Shown here piece by piece: positions 57,829 through 64,000 of a stretch of 64,000 nucleotides of DNA (positions are counted from its first letter, which is position 1; each line of letters begins with the position of its first letter). Under the pieces are notes generated by a model, which worked only from the letters and a program-made list of their open reading frames with translations, did no database searches and was not told the DNA's origin. The DNA lies in NCBI GenBank assembly GCA_037954665.1, contig JBBMOL010000039.1:5518001-5582000 (forward strand), read 5' to 3'. Made by a program: the position numbers and the translations under genes. The DNA is from Laguncularia racemosa. Taxonomy: Eukaryota > Streptophyta > Magnoliopsida > Myrtales > Combretaceae.

Positions 57829-59299
57829 TTAAAAAATGATCTTCACAAAGCCTTGCATGGCTTGCTTGATTTGCTTTGCTCGTGCTCTTGTGATTAGCCC
57901 TTTAGGTACTTGTAGTTCCTCAATTTCACTTCGAATGCATTTGTCTTCTTCAACACCCGAACCTTGAGATGGTCCTCCATCATCGTCCCTCTTTTGAAAA
58001 GGATTCGTCCTCGAATCTGAACTTGTATCAAAGGGAGTAAGATTAGACACCTTAAATGTGGCATTAACATTATACTCACCTGGCAAATCCAACGTACATG
58101 CATTGTCATTGATTTTGGCCACCACTTGAAATGACCTATCTCCTCTTGGAACTAATTTAGTCCGCCTTCGAGTTGGAAACCTTTCTTTCCTCATATGCAC
58201 CTATACCCAATCTCCAGGTTCAAAAGTAACTTTCTTCCTACCTTTGTTGGCTTGGGTAGCATTCTTCTCATTCCGCTTCATGATGTGACGTCTTACTTCT
58301 TCATGAATCTTTTTCACTATCTCGGCCTTCTTCTTACCATCAAGGCTAGTAATCTCATTCACAGGCAAAGGAATCAAATCCAATGGATTCATAGGATTGA
58401 AACCATATACAATCTCAAAAGGTGAGAAACCAGTAGAAGAATGCACAACTTGATTGTACGCAAACTCAATGAATGGAATGCATTCTTCCCAGGATTTCAA
58501 ACTCTTCTTTATCACAGCACGCAAAAGAGTAGTTAATGTCTTATTTATGACTTCAGTTTATCCATCGGTTTGTGAGTGATATGTAGTAGAAAATAATAAC
58601 TTTATTCCCATTTTCCCCCACAAAACACGCTAGAAATGATTAAGGAACTTGACATCTCTATCACTTACTATGCTCCTAAGCATTTCATGCAAACGAACAA
58701 CTTCTCTAAAGAACAATTTAGCAACATGCATAGCATTATTAGTCTTGTGACATGGAATAAAATGGGTCATTTTCAAAAAATGATCCACAATCACGAAAAT
58801 GGGATCTCTACCTCTCCTAGACTTAGGTAAACTCAAAACAAAATCCATCAAAACATCAGTTCAAGGTTCATTGGGTACAAGTAAAGGCAAGTAAAGACCA
58901 TGAGGTTTGACTTTATACTTGGCTTTCTTACATGTGATGCATTTAGAGCAAACTCTTTCCACATCTCTTTTCATATGAGGCCAAAAGAAATGTTCTTTCA
59001 ACACATCCAATGTCTTAGCAATACCAAAATGACCCATAAGACCTCCACCATGCGACTCAAGCACAAGTAACTCTCACATTGAACACTTAGGAATGCACAA
59101 CTTGTTCTCCTTGAAAAGGAATCCATCGTGCCTATAGAATCTATTAAATGCACCCTTTTCACAAGCATGATACATAGCATGAAAATCGGAATCTTGTATG
59201 TATAATTCCTTTATGTGCTCAAATCCAAGCAATTTAGCTCCAAGAGTAGCGATAAAATCATACCTGCGAGATAGGGCATCCACTACCACATTTTCCTTA
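57829..59299 (-). pseudogene. Ty3-gypsy pol fragment (RNase H end and integrase)
   Basis: Begins within RNase H at NKENVVVDALSRR, cut at 59299. The zinc-finger part is HFGIAKTLDVLKEHFFWPHM and CSKCITCKKAK. The core has MMDFVLSLPKSRRGRDPIF and IVSDRDVKFLNHF. Then come WEECIPFIEFAYNQVVHSST and GFSPFEIVYG, and the C-terminal part FQVVAKINDNACTLDLPGEY and KVSNLTPFD. The end GLITRARAKQIKQAMQGF precedes the stop near 57829. No chromodomain is seen. Stops separate the pieces (for example near 58.6, 58.86 and 59.07 kb). Confidence 0.88.
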
Positions 59300-61372
59300 T
59301 TAATATTCAAGTGCTAGATAAGTCTATAATATCCTCAAAATTAGCTGTTGAGTTAGATTAAAAAAAATTCAAAGGTAAAAAGTTGAATAGGCAATGTATT
59401 GGAGTTTAAATTATATCACATCAATATTGTTTCTTTAAGTTATATAAATGTTTACTCTATTATAATATATAATTTTGAAAACTTTTACTTTTTCATATTT
59501 TTTAAGTTCATCCTTTATATTTATTTATGGTATTATTATGATAACTTTATTTTTCATTACATTTGTCATTATAATCACACTTGTTTTCCATCATATTATA
59601 GCATATTTGTAAGCATAATTCTTCTCTTAAATATTGTATAAGTCACATTCCAATTCTATAGAAAACTTGAGGCCATTAAAAATCGTTCAAGACAACCTCA
59701 TTTAAAATTAAAAAAAAAAATTATTCCTTCCCTTTAAATCTTTATTTTCTAAGATAAAATATTATACCAAAACATCTGAAAAGAAGTTGAAGAGATAGTC
59801 GCGGCCATGGGGCTAGTTGTTTTGTACATTTCCATTTTATGCTTTAATATACTTTTCAGCTAACTTTTCTTTATATATTTGTTTATAGATATCTATGTTA
59901 GGTTTTTCAATATTAATTCCGAATTGAAAATATGAATCTTATAGGTGATTATAAGATGGATTAACGATTTAGAAACAAAGAGTTAAAGAAGTTGATATAG
60001 AAGTTTTAATGATGAAGAAGTTTTTTATTTTATTCGATGGTTGTTTGTATTGGATATAAATTTGAATGATATTTTAAAATTTAGGTTGTAATGCATTGTG
60101 AATTTAATAGTTGTTTATGTATCAGGTGCAAATGGTAGATTGTTGATGCAATATTATACCTAAATATGGATATAATCTAATCCATTATCTAAAGTAAATT
60201 TTAATTGAATATATTTTAATTACAATAGTCATTTACCAAATAAAAATTATTATGTACACATCGCTTTCAAACTATCATGTACTTGATATATCAAGGCAAA
60301 GAAACTTATGGCATATACCCTTAAGACAACTCGTTATATGGGGCAACAAACAATACTGGTTTTTATCGGGAAAGATATTATACGTCATGTATTATATAAA
60401 TATTAATAAGATTTTAATAATTTTTTTGAAAAACTACCCTATATGATGACATTTTATTAATATTTATATAATATGTATACTACCAATAATCTTTTTCAGT
60501 TTTTAATCTTTGGATAATGGGGGAAACATGTAACTTGCTTTTATTTGCTATATTTTAAGGATCATTTTTTAACCTCTCTCGTCTCCTACGAAACATTTAT
60601 AACATTTTAGCATAATTAAGGGAAATGATTATACAATTTAATCATTTTAAGTGATTATACTGTATAATTTTTCATGAGACGTGAATACTTCTAAATCTTT
60701 TTTTTTTTTTTTTCCAAATCACAAGGCTGCGATCAAGTCCTCGTGAACCATGTTCACCTAAAAAAACAAAATTAAATCAAGAGTCAAGAGTCAAGAGGTA
60801 GGCAAGATTCAGTGAGTTTTGCGTAATGCTATATTGGAGCCATCAACCTTGAATTTGGGAAAGGAACTGGTCCTTTAATGAATCTTTTGACTAGAAAGTA
60901 GTGAGATAATGGCTTTCGCATTATACTTCAGATCAAATTTGGATGAATTGAGTGGGTTTTCAAGCACAAATGCACGAATCAACACCATTAGGTATTCACA
61001 CGACGGAATGACTTTTCGTGATATATTCTACAACTTGCAACGTTGTTAAATATTAATGGTATTTTTGCTTGTGGAATACAATAAAATTATAATTTTTAAA
61101 CGATAAAAAATAAAAATAATAGTTATTTTTTACAGTTTAACTGAATCTTATAAATAAATATGGAAATATATTTTTAAAAAATTAAAAAATAATTATATAA
61201 AATAGCTATACCATAAACTAAACGCAATTATAAATCCACAGTGAAAAATAACTATTTAATTTTACTTTTGTAAAGTTAATCAAATATATCATTTTTATTT
61301 TTTTGTGTTTTTTTTCCTTTTTCTTTTTTTTTCTTTATTGCCAAATTTCCACGTGTAGTTTGGAAACAGAAT

Positions 61373-61561
61373 ATGCATAGAGAGAGAGAGAGAGAGAGAG
61401 ATGAGGGCATCAAAATGGACCGCAAGCATTTGTATCGACCACAGCTGGCGCAGGTGCAACATTTACTGTATAATGAATCTTTGGGAAGAGGGTATGGATT
61501 GCGACCGAAGGAAAGTGGATTAAAAGAATTAGGAATGAAAACAACACGAAAGGAAAAATAA
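61373..61561 (+). other. Short ORF shared by both duplication copies (right version)
   Basis: The RERERE run is followed by MDRKHLYRPQLAQVQHLLYN and ESLGRGYGLRPKESGLKELG. It contains 12 codons (RPQLAQVQHLLY) that the left copy has lost. Protein-like but unrecognised; it may be an old exon or 5'-UTR. Confidence 0.3.
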
Positions 61562-62544
61562 TAATTTTTTTTTACTTGAATAAAGGAGGAAAAAAAATAA
61601 AAGCAAAATTGTAATATAAATTTTTTTATTTTTTAAAAATATCATAAAAGTCTTCCTATGTCAAAGATGTTTTTATGTTTTAAGGTGAATTTGTAATTTT
61701 CATTAACTTTCCTCCCAATTTTTTCAAATTGGAAAAAATATTTTTTTGTGGACTGGGAAAAAAAATATTTCCTTTTCTTTTCTTTCCTTCACCGAAAAAA
61801 AGAAAATGCAAAATTTCCTTTTCAAATTCATTCCCTTTCCTTTTCCTTCTCTCAATTTAAACATAAGGTGGGCATTAGGTTGGCCCAGATTATGAATTGT
61901 GCCGGTCCAATCCATTCGGCCTTCCTTCTTGCCTATTTTCAACAGTCCACTATTCATGCACAAGAAGCACTTTTATGTGTTTCATGTTCGATAGTGAATT
62001 GTTTAGAAAAGCAATGATCTACCATTGTTTGAATTTTATCAAAGGGAATAAACCTTGTTAGCTGTTGCAAGGCAACAAAGGACTAGAAAATTGAAATTTC
62101 GTCTTTCTTCTGAAAAATGGGAGTTAAAGAACTTAATTTAGAGCATTTAAAAACATAAAAATCAAAACCTCATCTACTTCCATTTTTTCTCAAATCCTCT
62201 CTAGAACCTTTGTTAAAACATCATCACTAAATATGTCGGATAATCTATACTATGTTCACTAAATGATCCCAACCAATTTTCCACAATCCCACATAGTATT
62301 TTGTTATTTAAAAATATTATATATAATATGCAGTTTTCCCTTTTTAATAAATTATAATAATTACTATTTTTTCAAACTTGAGGGTTAGAACCGTGTCGGT
62401 GTAGGAAACAAAATGTTCGTAACATGAAATATAATGTATGTTCTAAAAGTGAAAAGAAACAATGTTCAATTTATTTTTATAAGAGATTTTTATTTACAGC
62501 TCTAGATCTCTTAATGAGAAGAAAAATTTTCAAAACTTCACTTA

Positions 62545-63075
62545 CGCATCAAAGGTAGATGCATCGTCTGTTTTTGCTTGTTCACCAGTAATTAATGGAT
62601 AAAACTTATCATTTGAAAGAGGCTTAGAAAGACTTTTTCCACTACCACCCAATTTCATCAAAAGCTTAGAACTCATGGTGTAGGGTACTTTGTCCAACAG
62701 TTAGTATCCATGGAGCTACATTAGTGACAGATGCAGGATTTTGTCTCTCATTTCCAGTAGAGTATCTACATCGGAACAATGACTACCATCAAACTGTTTT
62801 CATCACTCCTTATATGCAGCAACGCGGGTTCTTGGAGAACCGCTTTTGGTGGCTCCATTTGCCAGACTAAGCACACTTGCTCCAGCGACAAAATTTCCTC
62901 CTGTAGTTGAAAGTGTGTGAATCCCCTCCATAGCCTCTTGCTGCTAGTTCTGATGCGTCCATTTTTTCTGCATGTTGTTCATATCCTTGGTTGAAGTATC
63001 TCACTCCTCTGAATTTCCTGCATAGGGGAGGAATCTCTTTGTGGTATAATTTGTAGAGTCTTTGCCTTTCTTTTT
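62545..63075 (-). pseudogene. Subtilisin-like serine protease (plant subtilase) relic
   Basis: The minus strand, over several frames, gives FRGVRYFNQGYEQ (family: KLIGARYFNKGY); then IHTLSTTGGNFVAGAS, VLSLANGATKSGSPRTRVAA and YKE-stop, the region around the catalytic His (family GHGTHTLSTAGGNFV) with that motif mutated to EGIHT. After a deletion come NPASVTNVAPWILTVGQSTL and KSLSKPLSNDKFYPLI, then TGEQAKTDDASTFDA-stop. The segment between YK and the NVAPW block, with the oxyanion Asn, is missing. So are the signal peptide, the inhibitor I9 domain, the catalytic Asp region and the Ser region. Intact family members are secreted proteases of ~750 residues. Confidence 0.85.
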
Positions 63076-63631
63076 CCCAACATTCCATATGCCCAATATA
63101 TATAAAAAGAAAAAAGAAAGAAAAAAAACTCAATGAAAGGACCAACAAGGCATATGTGGAACTAGGCATGTCTTCTTCTAATTTTTGGATATATAGTTCT
63201 GATGACATCAAGTATGTCTATCAAGAAGACAAGTTCTATACAAATATAAACAATACTCCTAATAATGAATATGCTGTACATCCATAACCTTTGAATGAAA
63301 ATTATCTGATATGAGAAAAAACAAAAACAAAAAAAATCATGATTTTTGTCTCAACAACTCTCACTTTCGAAAGTTTTGCAAGGAGATATAATGTCCGGAG
63401 AGTGGAGGGTAATGATGGCCAACATTCAATGGGGTTATATTGCTATTACTTTCAAAAAAAGCATACGATTGTTTGAAAAAACCAGAATTTGTAACTTTAA
63501 TGTTGAAATCTCTTCAAAATGATGGGTGGTTTTAGTTATATAGCCAACCTGTTGTAGGAAAAAGCAATATTAGAGCCAACTAACAAGTGCATCTAGAAAT
63601 AAGAAGTTATTCTTTAGTTTATTTCAAAATA

Positions 63632-64000
63632 CTTCAATCGACACACGCAAGAAATAATTTAATTCTAAAGCTTTTTGCTCAATTTCTCACGAAGTCAAAT
63701 TCTTATTAGTATGCATAAAACGAATGGGCTCCTATCCTTTGATTTCCATATAAAGGACACGACGAGTATAAATATCCTCTTTAAATTCTATTACAATGGA
63801 CTAAATATCTTTCATACCGAAAGTGTAGGCTGACATCTTCGGGCCTACTCACAATGTGTAACCTCTAGTTTAAGTCCATGATGGAAAGATGTTTCAATCT
63901 GAGTTGAGGAGAATAAGCTCGAGCCCAGATAAAACCACAAAGAAAGTCAATTAAGGTAGTAGACTAAAAGGAGGTATCTGCAAAAGGGGAAAAAAAAAAA
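63632..64000. other. No gene seen
   Basis: Non-coding sequence beyond the right duplication copy; it does not match what follows the left copy at 34611. Confidence 0.4.

Larger units (their letters stand above)
52885..59299 (-). mobile_element. Permuted, doubly truncated Ty3-gypsy element around one LTR
   Basis: Read on the minus strand: end of RNase H and integrase (59299-57829), short 3'-UTR, LTR (57769-57255), tRNA-iMet-type PBS, leader, gag, protease, reverse transcriptase, RNase H, and integrase ending abruptly near 52885. The two parts overlap in the RNase H-to-integrase segment (~59299-58740 against ~53430-52885) and are near-identical in wording there, so they are copies of one family. 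Such an order arises from a tandem LTR-internal-LTR-internal array cut at both ends, or from insertion of a circle. Confidence 0.88.
59295..63631. repeat. Right copy of the segmental duplication
   Basis: Starts abruptly inside retroelement pol at TTCCTTATTAATATTCAAG and ends at TTATTTCAAAAT, matching 32287-34610. It is longer than the left copy. It holds an extra ~0.6 kb (59790-60385), an extra ~86 bp (~60805-60890), 36 bp near 61435, and ~1.6 kb (61545-63150) with a subtilase relic. Confidence 0.92.

Overview
The window is A+T-rich nuclear DNA of a flowering plant, most likely a eudicot. The evidence is one spliced farnesyl diphosphate synthase gene with plant-type exons, a plant-mobile-domain relic, a plant subtilase relic, and LTR retrotransposons primed by plant tRNAs. 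The species cannot be fixed from the sequence alone. Most of the window is transposon-derived. The only gene that looks intact is FPS (19845-25767, minus strand): 12 exons, 341 codons, every intron GT-AG.

Layout, left to right. 1-5526 is the 3' end of a plus-strand Ogre/Tat-type Ty3-gypsy element: a large 3'-UTR tandem array, a polypurine tract and a 2.07-kb LTR. 5585-6280 is a broken plant-mobile-domain (MAIN-like) gene. 6285-7150 is a ~145-bp tandem array. 7.2-13.4 kb is non-coding and holds several inverted-repeat elements. 13369-15332 is a solo Ogre-type LTR (minus); a short paralogous stretch without the insertion lies at ~16395-16480. 15.3-19.8 kb is repeat-rich and non-coding. 19.8-26.1 kb is FPS with its promoter; its introns carry a tRNA-type SINE, a copia-like solo LTR with a perfect target duplication, and a MITE. 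26.4-28.0 kb holds a foldback MITE and a TAA-flanked Harbinger-like element. 28-32.3 kb is non-coding apart from one unexplained 70-codon exon-like ORF.

32287-34610 and ~59295-63631 are two copies of one segment. Between them lie a 16.9-kb minus-strand Ogre element (35504-52427), itself interrupted by a plus-strand solo LTR (40690-42836), and a permuted, doubly truncated Ty3-gypsy element built around a single LTR (52885-59299). The right copy also contains a decayed subtilase gene.

The Ogre element has the clade's diagnostic parts: an extra ORF1 before gag, gag, protease, a splice-acceptor-like site before reverse transcriptase, two RNase H domains, integrase, a tRNA-Arg-type primer site and 3'-UTR minisatellites. 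All of its frames are broken.

The most unusual signal is that all five Ogre-type LTRs, from two diverged subfamilies and both orientations, keep a tRNA-like module in U3. It consists of A-box- and B-box-like sequences 43-45 bp apart, several hundred bp upstream of an ordinary TATA box. One subfamily also has a strong GTAAGT splice donor inside the LTR, followed by a U-rich intron-like stretch.
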